A stretch of 64,000 nt of DNA from contig NW_026040168.1 of assembly GCF_023343835.1 (NCBI RefSeq), positions 759,396-823,395 on the forward strand. The letters are read 5' to 3'. Shown piece after piece: positions 55,825 to 64,000 of this stretch. Every line of letters starts with the position of its first letter. Position 1 is the stretch's first letter. Below the pieces are notes generated by a model. That model saw only the letters and a program-made list of their open reading frames with translations, was not told where the DNA came from and ran no database searches. The position numbers were made by a program, and so were the translations under genes. Source of the DNA: Lagopus muta (Eukaryota; Chordata; Aves; Galliformes; Phasianidae).

Positions 55825-56826
55825 GTCCTTTACAATGCATAATAGCATGTTCTTTGGTAGATTTACATCATGCTGTTTTCCTTGTGTGTGCAATCCTTGC
55901 TCTTTTCAGATGGTACTATGAGTGTGTAGCATCCCAAATACATAATTAGCATCTGTCCATATCATTAAGACTCTTGTCCAGGCAGTTATTTCAGCCTTTT
56001 GAGGGAAAGTACCCTCAGGTAATGGTTGTGCTTTGATTACCTTGTCAGTTGCAGCTACTGCATATCCTGTCTTCCAGTTTCCTTGTCTCACAAAACTGCT
56101 GCTGTTGGTAATCCAGGTGTCTTCTGCATCTTCTAAGGGTTTGTCCTTCAGGTCCGACTGGCTGCAATATGCAGCTTCAGTTATTTCAAAGCAGTCATGA
56201 AATACTGGTTCTCCCGGTGTTCCGCTAAGGAAAGATACTGGGTTGACAATAGTAGTTAAAATTATTTCTACATCATCCTGCTCTACCAGGATGGCCTGGG
56301 ATTTCAGGAACCTTTGGGGTAAGAGCCAATGCCCTCCTTTTACCTCCAATACAGTAGACACTGTGTAAGATATTAAAACTGATATTTTTTGGCCTAGTGT
56401 AACTTGAATGGTTTCTTGAATACTGAGTACTAGTGCAGCCACCGCTCTCAAGCACCCCAGCCATTCCTTACTCACTTCATCAAGCTGTTTGGAGAAGTGT
56501 GCCCCTGCCCTTTGATAGGGTCCAAGGTTCTGGGCAAGGACTCCCAGGGCTATTCCTTGTTTTTTTAATGCGAGCTGGTAGCCCCAAAGCAGAGGGCCTT
56601 CGTGAGTTTGTGTTTCAGCTGAGGGAGTGCCCACCTTGCCTCCCCATTTCATAGAATATTTTGGCTTTACCAACAGTCCGTAGCTGAGTATCCATGGTCG
56701 GCACCATCCTGTCATTCCTGGGAATGTACGGAATTCCTTGGTAGTTTGTGGCTCGGGGGTTTGGCAGGTGGCTTCTTTCCTGACAGTCCTTAGGGTTTGA
56801 ACTCCAGCTGTAATTTCATATCCCAA
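55825..56826 (-). pseudogene. pol: Provirus E RT connection and RNase H, open frame
   Basis: A 306-codon open frame (55906-56826). It begins with the RT thumb/connection (TTKEFRTFPGMTGWCRPW; GIALGVLAQNLGPYQRAGAH) and LDEVSKEWLGCLRAVAALVL, then RNase H (TWITNSSSFVRQGN; FPQKAEITAWTRVLMIWTDA). In the first RNase H block the catalytic Asp of T-D-G-S is Asn (TNSS), so activity would be lost although the frame is open. The YVDD region lies upstream in a separate degraded piece. Confidence 0.8.
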
Positions 56827-57122
56827 ACATGTTGCTTACTGTGGACTTACTTGTGCTTTCTGTTGAGAAACTTGATAATCGTTTAAACAAGAAATTCAGC
56901 AAATTCACAGTCCATTGCACAAAGTCCTTTTTGTTTCTGTGACGTCCATGTACTGCAGTAAGGTTCCACTCTGGGATGGAGAAACCCAAGTCTCAGGTTC
57001 ATTAGTTGACCAGCTTTCAAAAATCATTGAGCTGTTCTCACAACCCTGGGTAACACTGTTCAGATTAACTGAGTCTTTTCTCCCCATACTGGAGCTTTTC
57101 TATTCAAAGGCAAATAACCTTA
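56827..57122 (-). pseudogene. pol: Provirus E RT palm remnant
   Basis: The frame 56905-57087 reads NEPETWVSPSQSGTLLQYMD then VTETKRTLCNGL. The Y-x-D-D motif is reduced to YMDV with missing residues, the same type of lesion as in provirus A (YVDA). It ends abruptly at the LTR B variant. Confidence 0.7.
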
Positions 57123-57128
57123 GGCTTC

Positions 57129-57539
57129 TGTCTTGCTCTAATTTATAGGGAGATGAGGTTCTTTTAATATCTGTATACCCAGCGTGAGATTAAGAAACAA
57201 GGGTTCATATGTTAGTCTAACCAGTTTATTACAAATCCTAATCAGGGAGACGGGGAAGGGAAGAAGGGCGATAGAAAAGAGGGGAAAGAAGCAAGAATTG
57301 CGTAAAGCGGGGATAGTCACCACCAGGATCCAGCGGCGGTCCCGTTGCACGACGTTTGAAGGTCCGAGGCAGAAGCAGCGGGGGGGGAGGGGAGGGGAGC
57401 AGCGTGGCAGGCCTTGGGCAGCAAGCAGGTAGTGGAGGCAGTTGCGGAGCCAATCCTTGAGGAAGCAGCAGGCCCAGGAGAGTTAGCTCTCTTGGGCTAC
57501 CTCCCCCCACCCTCTCCACCCAAAACAGTATTTCCATAC
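57129..57539 (-). repeat. LTR B variant, truncated
   Basis: In reverse orientation its 3' end (complement of GAGCAAGACA) is at 57129, with AATAAA-type signals nearby, then a G-rich segment shared with 1495-1640. It is cut at 57539 by the 3' LTR of copy A3. Confidence 0.7.
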
Positions 57540-59047
57540 TGTTGGAAATATCCAAGTAATTTTTGTCAGGATGGTATCTCTGATAAAAGCAGATTTTATT
57601 CGTGATTGCAATGGCTGGCGTCCCGCAAGCAGGAGCACACCTATGGACACAACATGACAGCCTTTATACCCTGTTTTCTCCCCCTTGCCTCCCCCCTCCT
57701 CTGTTTCCCCACTGGCTGGGTACTCCAGATTCACAATCTTATCAGAAGGTTTACATTTGCTATTTACTTGTTAATTTATTTCTTATCTGGTGTCAGTCAG
57801 CAGCCATCCTGTTATTTCCAAGATGTCTTGGTGCTCTCCTTGTCCTATTGATATGGTGATTTTCTTTAAAGTCATCGTTAAACAAAGAGCACTTGGGGGA
57901 TGATGCCAGACCTTCCCATGCCTCTTCAGGCGCTTCCTCGGGCCTGCCATGACTTGTTCTCTGGTGTGATCTCGTGCAGGATATTCTTGCAGTGTGTATG
58001 ACAAAATATACATATATACATGTGTATACAGAGCGTGCGTTCCTTCGAAGGTGTGAGAATCCTTCTTTGTTTTTTTGTTTTCTTTTTTTGGCTCAAAGCT
58101 TGCTTCCTGAGGTTTTTCTTGTGATAAGACTCTGAGTGACTTGTCAAGGAGGCAACTGATGGGTGCTAACTGTGTGACAATCGATATCGCTTTGGGAACA
58201 TTTGAAAGCCCCTTCCCCCTGAGCTGCTTGCTCTGTAGAAGAGCGGAAGAGAGTGCTCAGGAGTGTTCACTGGCGGAAGATCTGGCCTGTGACTAAACCG
58301 CTCCAGCTTAGTATGGGAGGCTGGGGGATGATACCATTGTATCCTGCGAAGGCAAGGTACAGGTTGGTGCCTCCCTGCTTCCTCTTATCTGCTGGCAAGG
58401 CCAGAAAGATAAGAACTAAGGAGGTTCCTGCTGAGATCTCAGAGCCAGAAGCTGCCACCGCAAGGAGAACCGACTCAACCACCTTGGGTTTGAGCTGTCA
58501 CTACAAAGACAGCTGACTCAACCACTTTGAAGCATTGAAAAGGGGCCATCATCGCCATGGTCGTCGTTGTCAATAGAACAACTCTGCCTGACGACCCACC
58601 ACTACTGAGGATCAAAAACGGAACTACGAACCACGCTGGATCCATGGTGGTGACTATGTCCCTCTTGCTTCCTATAAAGACTCCTTGCTTCTTCTTTTCT
58701 ATCTTTTCTATCGCCCTCCTTCCCTTCCCCATTACCCTAATTCATAATACTGTCCATCCTCCCCTTCCCCATTTCCCCTGATTAAGATTTGTAATAAACT
58801 GTTCGGACCAACATTTGAACCGTTGTTTCTTAATCGCATGCCAGGTATATAGATAATAAAAGAACCTCCTCTCCCTCCTATAAATTAGAGTGAGACAGAA
58901 GGTTCGTCTAGAGGATAAGTGATGTAAACTTATCAGAGATCTTCCCCAAGTTAAGTAGGACTCCCAAAAAAAACTATGATAGCAGAGATCATAAAATAAA
59001 AATAATATTATCCAATTCTAATGCAGAAACAACATTTGATTCCCACA
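57540..59047 (-). repeat. LTR A of A3, interrupted by solo LTR B
   Basis: LTR A parts 57540-58051 and 58903-59047. It carries the segment of about 75 bp (complement of GGGAGTCC...AACCTT, about 58900-58970) otherwise seen only in the solo LTR at 12181. The interruption carries the target duplication GAAGG. Confidence 0.88.
58052..58897 (+). mobile_element. Solo LTR B inside LTR A
   Basis: An 846 bp solo LTR, TGTGAGAATCC to GAGTGAGACA, with a perfect 5 bp target duplication GAAGG at 58047-58051 and 58898-58902. It has TATAAAGACTCC at 58673 and late AATAAA signals (58791, 58855). This is the clearest complete LTR B. It shows that LTR B elements were still inserting after family A had expanded. 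Confidence 0.93.
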
Positions 59048-59078
59048 ATTCCCCCCCCTTTTTCTTTTTTATACATTG
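59048..59078 (-). promoter_or_regulatory. Polypurine tract of A3
   Basis: Complement ATTCCCCCCCCTTTTTC adjacent to the U3 start. One or two C longer than in the other copies. Confidence 0.8.
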
Positions 59079-59243
59079 TTGATTTCTGCAATTCCCTTTT
59101 TTTTTTTTTTAAGTTTCACTTATAGACATCTCCCTCGTCTTCACTTTCTTCATCTCCCATCTCCTCTAATACCATCATTTTGTCCAAATGTAATAGCTCC
59201 ATTGGTGTTTGCTTCAATAGTGCTGTCTCGATCATTGTCTCTA

Positions 59244-59945
59244 CTAGCCCCTCACAAAGGGGATAACACAGCAACCAGTAGCCATCAAGGCTCCTGCTGC
59301 TACTATCAAAGAAGTAAATGTGGATACAGTCACCCCTTTCCATTCACCAAACCAGGACTCCAACCATCCAGTGACAGAAGTATCTATTCCTGATTTTTCT
59401 GCCACTTCATTGCCAAGGGTGGCACCAAGCCCTTGCAATGCCTTCGTTATTATGTCATCCAGAGCTGTGTTCTTGGGATGAAGGTGCAACAATGGGTACC
59501 TAGCGTTACATATACACCCTTGTATCATATCTTAGGAGATCCTATTTTCTCAGGCCATCCTACTTGTGGCATATAACTGTCCTGCAATTCTCTTTATTGC
59601 ACTCTTTGTACAATTTGTAAATCTCCATTGATTATAACAGATGTAGTTAATCCAATCTTACATTCTTGTTGATCATCACCCACCAGGACAGTGATTCAAA
59701 CCCTGCAACAGTTTGATTTCTTGCCTTAAAATCATCAGGGACAACAAGAAGAGAAAATTTAAATCCTTAGCTTGCCCACATACCAAACAATACTGATATG
59801 CAATGATGTTTGTCACAAGAGATACATAAGTATTTACATCAAATGCTGCACTCATCAAATCAACATTTCTAACAGTTACAAGAGCCCACATTTCTGTCCT
59901 TAGATTCACAATTTTAAGGGTCCAGCTGTTTTCAGTTCTCATTGT
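59244..59945 (-). pseudogene. env: Family A ERV envelope remnant, copy A3
   Basis: The same TM end and anchor as the other two copies (SLIVAAGALMATGCCVIPFV), the same two in-frame stops upstream (complement at about 59543 and 59561), and the N-terminal piece 59676-59942. An additional frameshift lies near 59670. Non-functional. Confidence 0.8.
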
Positions 59946-61015
59946 GTTCGAGGGACCTCCTTAACTCTAGTATGATGTATCCACAATGCTTTCACTGTTG
60001 TGTGGGATGTTAGCAGCACCTGGAACAGACCTACCCAGCTTGGTTCCAGGGGCGAATCTTAAGAGATTTGTTATACACATATTATCAAGCCATATCAAGG
60101 CCTTGGGCTCTAGTTCCTAGAACCAGTTCCTCTTTTACTCAAAGCTATTCCTGTAGACTTATCACATGCTCAGTTAGTATTTTGCTCCCTACTTGGGTAG
60201 AAATTCCCTTTTGTACAACATAAGGCCTTTTGTACAGTATTTTGAAAGGACTTAACCCCTCTTTGGCTCTAGGTTTTGTTCTGGTACTAAGGAGAGCCAA
60301 AGGCAACAACTGTGGTCAGGATAGTCCAGCTTCCTGGCCCAGTTTTACAACCTGTGATTTAATTAGATAGTTCATCTTTTCCCCCTGACCACTCGCCTGT
60401 GGTCTGTGTGCTATGTGCAATTGCCAATTTATTCCCAATGCTTGCTGACCTGTTAGCATCTGTCCATATATTTAAGGTTCTTGTCAAGGCAATTATTTCA
60501 GCCTTCTGAGTGGAAGTCCCCACAGGTAATGGTTTTGCTTCAATTACCTTGTCAGTAGCAGTTACTGCATGGCCTGCCTTACAGTTTCCTTGTCTTCACA
60601 AAACTGCTTCCGCCGATGAATCCAGGACTCTTCAGCATCGTCCAACGGTTCCTCCTGTAGCTCTGACCAACTGGCACAGACAGTCTCCATGCAGTCGCAC
60701 ACTGCTGGCTTGGAGGCAGCTCTGCGTTGGCGTTCTGGGTGTTCAGCAAATTGCTTCCTTCTTTTTGATCAGTTGTGCTTTCTGTTGAGAAACTTGATAG
60801 CCATTTAAATCAAGAAATTCAGCAAGCTCACAGTCCATTGTACACTGTCCTTTTGTTACTGTAGCATCCACGTACTGCAGTAAAGTTCCACTGTGAGATA
60901 GTGAACCCAAATCTCAGGCTCACGTGTTGACCAGTTCTCAAAAATCACTGGGCTGTTCTCACAACCCTGGGTATCACTGTGCAGGTTAACTGAATTATTA
61001 TTATTATTACTTTTA
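59946..61015 (-). pseudogene. pol: A3 integrase and RNase H remnants with deletion
   Basis: 59946-60452 matches provirus A 3961-4449 (integrase). At 60452 the sequence jumps to the equivalent of about 5207, losing the rest of integrase and part of RNase H. 60453-60790 then matches the RNase H piece. All frames are broken. Confidence 0.7.
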
Positions 61016-61550
61016 ATTATTCAAATAATTTTAGACTTTCTTTTGCAAAACCAGGCAGAAAAAGGTGCACTTCAAATCCAGAACGGTAAACCCCACCTAC
61101 TTATTCCTTAACTTGGTTAATAAAGATATACACCATGAGTTGTGTATATTCAACTTTTCTATTAATTGCCCTCAAACCTTGTACCAAACTATAGCTCTTG
61201 CTATCCAATTTTTTTTGTTTGCAAGATTGGGTGTTGTATTTGGATTTCTATCCAATTAGTAATCCAAAATCCAAAAAGTTATTTTTATTTCTTTTATCCT
61301 CCTACAATCTCGTATCCTCAAAGGGCATTGCTTTACCCTGGTTGGGCTGGCTCCCATCTTTAACTTAACTTTCATTGGGCTGCATTTTTGGCTCTGCCAG
61401 GCATCCCTGATGCCTGCAATCCTGTGTATACCCAATGTAGGATTTACGTAACTTCTGGGAGTACAACATTGCTTTTCCCAGTTTGTGTTAAAGCCAGACT
61501 TAAAATTTTCAGTCCATTGCTCTTGCTTGACAAGTAGTTCCAATTGTCTC
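61016..61550 (-). pseudogene. pol: A3 reverse transcriptase remnant
   Basis: The frame 61256-61543 matches the RT fingers region of provirus A (LKMGASPTRVKQCPLR), truncated earlier by a stop. It is followed by a degraded stretch to about 61016 matching provirus A 5740-5880. Confidence 0.7.
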
Positions 61551-62117
61551 TACTGAATTTAATCTCTACATTCAACTATTCTAACATGTCATGCCCAAAT
61601 AATCGTTTTGGAGAACCTGGCATGTACAAGAATTTATATATTCCTACTTGTTCTCCTAGCCTGTATTTAATTGGTCCAAAAAAAAGTAAACTTCTCTTGC
61701 CAGTAGCTCCTTCAACTATTACAAAAATCATCTATGGGTAATAGTTCTTGATGTAGCACAGAGTAAGACGCACCCAGAGGTACCAGAAAATAAATCTCTT
61801 CAGCCTGCTTCCCCTGCTGCTTTCAGTCCTGGCAGGGTGGAACTCTCCCCAAGTCCTTCCAGGCTCCCCTTACCTCTTCTTCTAGGTAAGGACATCCTTG
61901 TTAACCTTTCTCAACTTTGCCTTCCTCAGCTTGTTTTTCCCAAACCCTTTTCACTTTCCAAACTCTCATCATCACAGACATTACTAACATTATATTTCAG
62001 TTTCACCCCCTCCTCTCCCCAGGCTTCCAGTGCTCACACTGGATATCGGGTTTCCCCAGCTCTGCAGATGCTGGCTATTCTCACTTCCAGTGTCCCGTCC
62101 CATCCCCATTCACAAGT
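61551..62117 (-). pseudogene. A3 degraded gag/pol junction region
   Basis: Nucleotide match to 6320-6865 of provirus A, without any open frame that resembles a known domain. It ends where similarity to provirus A stops, just after CCCATTCACAAG. Confidence 0.5.
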
Positions 62118-62156
62118 AATACACCTGTTGCCTTTGCTTCGGCAACCTCTGATTAA

Positions 62157-62547
62157 TGTCCCGTCGTGAAGTGCTCAGACAGCCCCGGCCAAATCACACA
62201 CTTTTATGACACCAATGTGGTGAGCGGCAAATGGCACTTATTGCAAGCAACACACTCTTCTTATAGTTGTCCCTTATATCACAGTGCTACCAATCACCCT
62301 TGCTACGGTTATCTGTGTCCAATAGACATGTGGCATGTCTTGTCTTGCCATGTCTCATCATGGTTTTCTTATGAGTCAAGGAGCCCCCCGCAGAGGCTGA
62401 TGACTGTTACAGCCCCCCTTTCACGTATTTACTAACCACGCAAGGGGCCCACACAGATTATGCCTGGTTACGCCTGGTGACCTTGACAGCCCCCGCTTTA
62501 TGTATTTCGTTGACTACATCTCTAACTTGCGTATTTTGTTAACTACA
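62157..62547 (-). repeat. Alpharetrovirus-like LTR (F), 3' LTR
   Basis: A 391 bp LTR, minus orientation TGTAGTTAAC to GACGGGACA. The R/U5 region contains AATAAGTGCCATTTG followed by CTCACCACATTGGTGT, a pattern characteristic of avian leukosis/EAV-type LTRs. The polypurine complement TCTCCCCCTCCCTAAGCT lies at 62548-62565. No primer site follows the 3' end, so it is a 3' LTR or a fused LTR. Confidence 0.85.
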
Positions 62548-62876
62548 TCTCCCCCTCCCTAAGCTCAAGCAAATCTACTACAACTCGAGAGGACCCTAAC
62601 CACGTACACCCCGAAATCCCCGCATTGCGCCTATACATGCCATTGTCCTCTCGGTTAAGCCTTTTGCCCCGTTACATCGCGATTCACCAAATAATCCTAC
62701 CCTTATGTCTTAAACCATACTTATAAATGTAATATACCTATATGCCTATATATATGACTATAAGTGTAAAGCATATGAATATTAGACCTAATACTACTAT
62801 AACTGAATAACGAATAGAGTTAAACAGATTTAAACATTCCCGTCACTTTGGTGGACCATCCCAGAAGCACTTCCCA
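62548..62876. other. Polypurine tract and non-coding 3' region of provirus F
   Basis: A polypurine complement at 62548-62565, then about 310 bp with no open frame, AT-rich with TATAT runs at 62739-62754. Confidence 0.6.
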
Positions 62877-63137
62877 TCAGTGGTGTTCTCCGTCCTTCTT
62901 TACTCTCTCTAGGACACGATGTATCTCTTCTGTGTCATGGTGAACGGTGATCAAGGTTTTCTGTCCATTATCTCTTACACGTTTCAGGAACTGGTGCAGG
63001 TCATCATGTTGCAAAAGCTTCCTTACCAACGTCCTTCCTTGGTAAGCCAAAACGAGATTCATCCCACTTGGAGTAGGTGATAGGTCTTTAATCACCGTAT
63101 AATTATCCTGCAAGAACTGATGTGATGTCACCGACAC
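62877..63137 (-). pseudogene. Unrecognised ORF in provirus F
   Basis: An 86-codon minus-strand frame starting MSVTSHQFLQDN, charged and likely helical (RKLLQHDDLHQFLKRVRDNG; EEIHRVLERVKKDG). No family recognised. It lies between the gag-like frame and the 3' LTR, where env or a 3' untranslated region would normally be. Confidence 0.3.
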
Positions 63138-63418
63138 TAATTAAAGCCACATCCTACAATACTAGTAAAGTTACAGACAGAGAGGTTAGAGATTAGAGCA
63201 ATTGCTGATAGCTCTAGTGGCACTATCTATGAGTATGAAATTACAAAGATCCTTATACAAACATAACCTTTCCCAATATATACCAACATTGTCTTAGGTA
63301 CCTGTTGGAGTGTACCTCAAAAATGACAAACATTTGTTCAATATCAAGGCAGATGTCTCAGGCTTTGAGAGTATTGCTCTCACAAACCAGCTGTATGGAA
63401 TTGCTTGTTCTCCAGGCC
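63138..63418. other. Spacer inside provirus F
   Basis: No recognisable frame; probably a degraded internal sequence. Confidence 0.35.
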
Positions 63419-63898
63419 TCAGTCTGGCCACCTGTCCCTGAAGGGAAACCATTCTGATGCCCACAATGCATACTGCACTGGCTTAAGCACCATGCACGTC
63501 AGATTTGTTACATGAGGAAAGAGAAGGCCTGATGCTGTCAGGACTTCTAATGCATTTAAAGTGAGGAGTGATTTCAATCCCCGTTGCTCTGCACAATCTA
63601 TCAGGTGTGTGATGTCTTTCAGATCGAGGGATACCTCTTCCGGGCCTCTGTTATCGTTCCCTACTATCAGGAAGATCTCCAGTACTCTTCCTTCCTCTAT
63701 CAGGCTAGATCTAAACTTTCCACAATCTGTTAGTGCATCTCTCTTAACTCTTAAATGCAAATTCACCTCTCTCCTTTCGCTATCCTTTTCAGTCACAGCT
63801 GGAAGCTGCAGGCTCCGCACTGCTCCCACTGTGCCCATCTCCCTTTGATCAAGCACTGACTGTTGTAGAGGCTTCTGATTGGTTGCATACACACTCAA
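63419..63898 (-). pseudogene. gag: gag capsid-like fragment, provirus F
   Basis: A 159-codon minus-strand frame. Its C-terminal half (LDLKDITHLIDCAEQRGLKS; LTASGLLFPHVTNLTCMVL; VQYALWASEW) follows the N-terminal capsid pattern of alpharetroviruses, including the VTNL and YALW blocks. The N-terminal half is Arg/Glu-rich and not recognised. It stops soon after YALWASEW, so the capsid is truncated. The gene's position close to the 3' LTR means pol and env have been deleted. The element continues past the window's right edge. Confidence 0.5.
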
Positions 63899-64000
63899 TC
63901 TTGTAGAAGGATGTGTGGGTCGAGTCAGTGGGTCTGAACACTGAGGCAGAGAGTGGGTCCGGAGACTATCGTTATTTCTTTCTGCGTCGGGTGCAACCTG
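63899..64000. other. Edge of window, internal provirus F sequence
   Basis: No complete feature; too short to interpret. Confidence 0.3.

Larger units (their letters stand above)
52735..57122 (-). mobile_element. Provirus E (minus strand), gamma-like
   Basis: 3' LTR (52735-53373), polypurine complement (53374-53396), env TM and signal remnants (53709-54423), integrase (54424-54716), RNase H and RT connection (55820-56830) and an RT end (56840-57122). Its pol resembles family A (shared GTLLQYMDVTET-type palm) while its LTR belongs to family C. It is interrupted by a composite LTR G insertion with target duplication CTGAT. The 5' half is missing. Confidence 0.75.
57540..62117 (-). mobile_element. 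Provirus A3, family A, 3' two-thirds
   Basis: Minus strand: 3' LTR A (57540-58051 and 58903-59047, split by a solo LTR B), polypurine complement, env, integrase, RT and part of gag region, ending at about 62117. Relative to provirus A, a segment of about 750 bp is deleted at 60452 (between integrase and RNase H). Gag, primer site and 5' LTR are missing. To the right it meets 40 unknown bases and the alpharetrovirus-like LTR. Confidence 0.85.

Overview
This window is vertebrate, almost certainly avian, chromosomal DNA. The signs are many CR1 LINEs with their characteristic 3' ends and RT, an LTR of avian alpharetrovirus type at the right edge, and several layers of avian-type endogenous retroviruses (ERVs). 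It has no prokaryotic feature: no operons, CRISPR or plasmid genes. The very high density of nested, mostly broken ERVs around a small repeat-poor island with a CpG island suits a repeat-accumulating, low-recombination region such as a bird W chromosome. That placement is inference, not something seen. LTR family letters (A to I) are private labels for this annotation.

Layout. 1-15.5 kb: an old minus-strand provirus (family B; serine-tRNA primer site, gag, env, no pol) interrupted by a 7.3 kb minus-strand gamma-like provirus (family A; proline-tRNA primer site; GGCC target duplication), a solo LTR G (GCTTG) and a solo LTR A (CCTT). At the far left lies the 3' end of another family A provirus on the plus strand, tail-to-tail with the first. 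15.5-17.7 kb: a minus-strand RT/RNase H pol fragment split by a solo LTR C. 17.7-19.4 kb: an LTR piece and a CR1. 19.4-23.7 kb: family H pol on the plus strand, a solo LTR B, and two family H 3' ends facing each other. 23.7-30.1 kb: mostly unique sequence with a CpG island near 25.2-25.96 kb and one good untranslated-exon candidate, so probably a host promoter and first intron. 30.1-41 kb: a pile of CR1 elements nested in one another, broken by a 5'-truncated provirus with an open 498-codon RNase H-integrase frame and by a solo LTR G. 41-44.5 kb: unique sequence. 44.5-46.9 kb: LTR C split by a small class II provirus (D). 46.9-50 kb: unique sequence with solo LTRs B and H. 50-52.7 kb: 5' LTR, gag, protease and partial RT of a family H provirus. 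52.7-57.1 kb: minus-strand gamma-like provirus E, interrupted by a composite LTR G/CR1 insertion. 57.1-62.1 kb: LTR B remnant and a third family A copy with a solo LTR B inside its LTR. 62.1-64 kb: an alpharetrovirus-like 3' LTR with a gag-like fragment running out of the window.

No intact cellular protein-coding gene was found. The coding material is retroviral or LINE, nearly all with stops, frameshifts or deletions. Two stretches stand out for keeping catalytic residues: the RNase H-integrase frame (34432-35928) and the YIDD-containing RT frame (16179-16940). Target-site duplications read directly from the sequence give a relative order of many insertions. No new cellular system is claimed.
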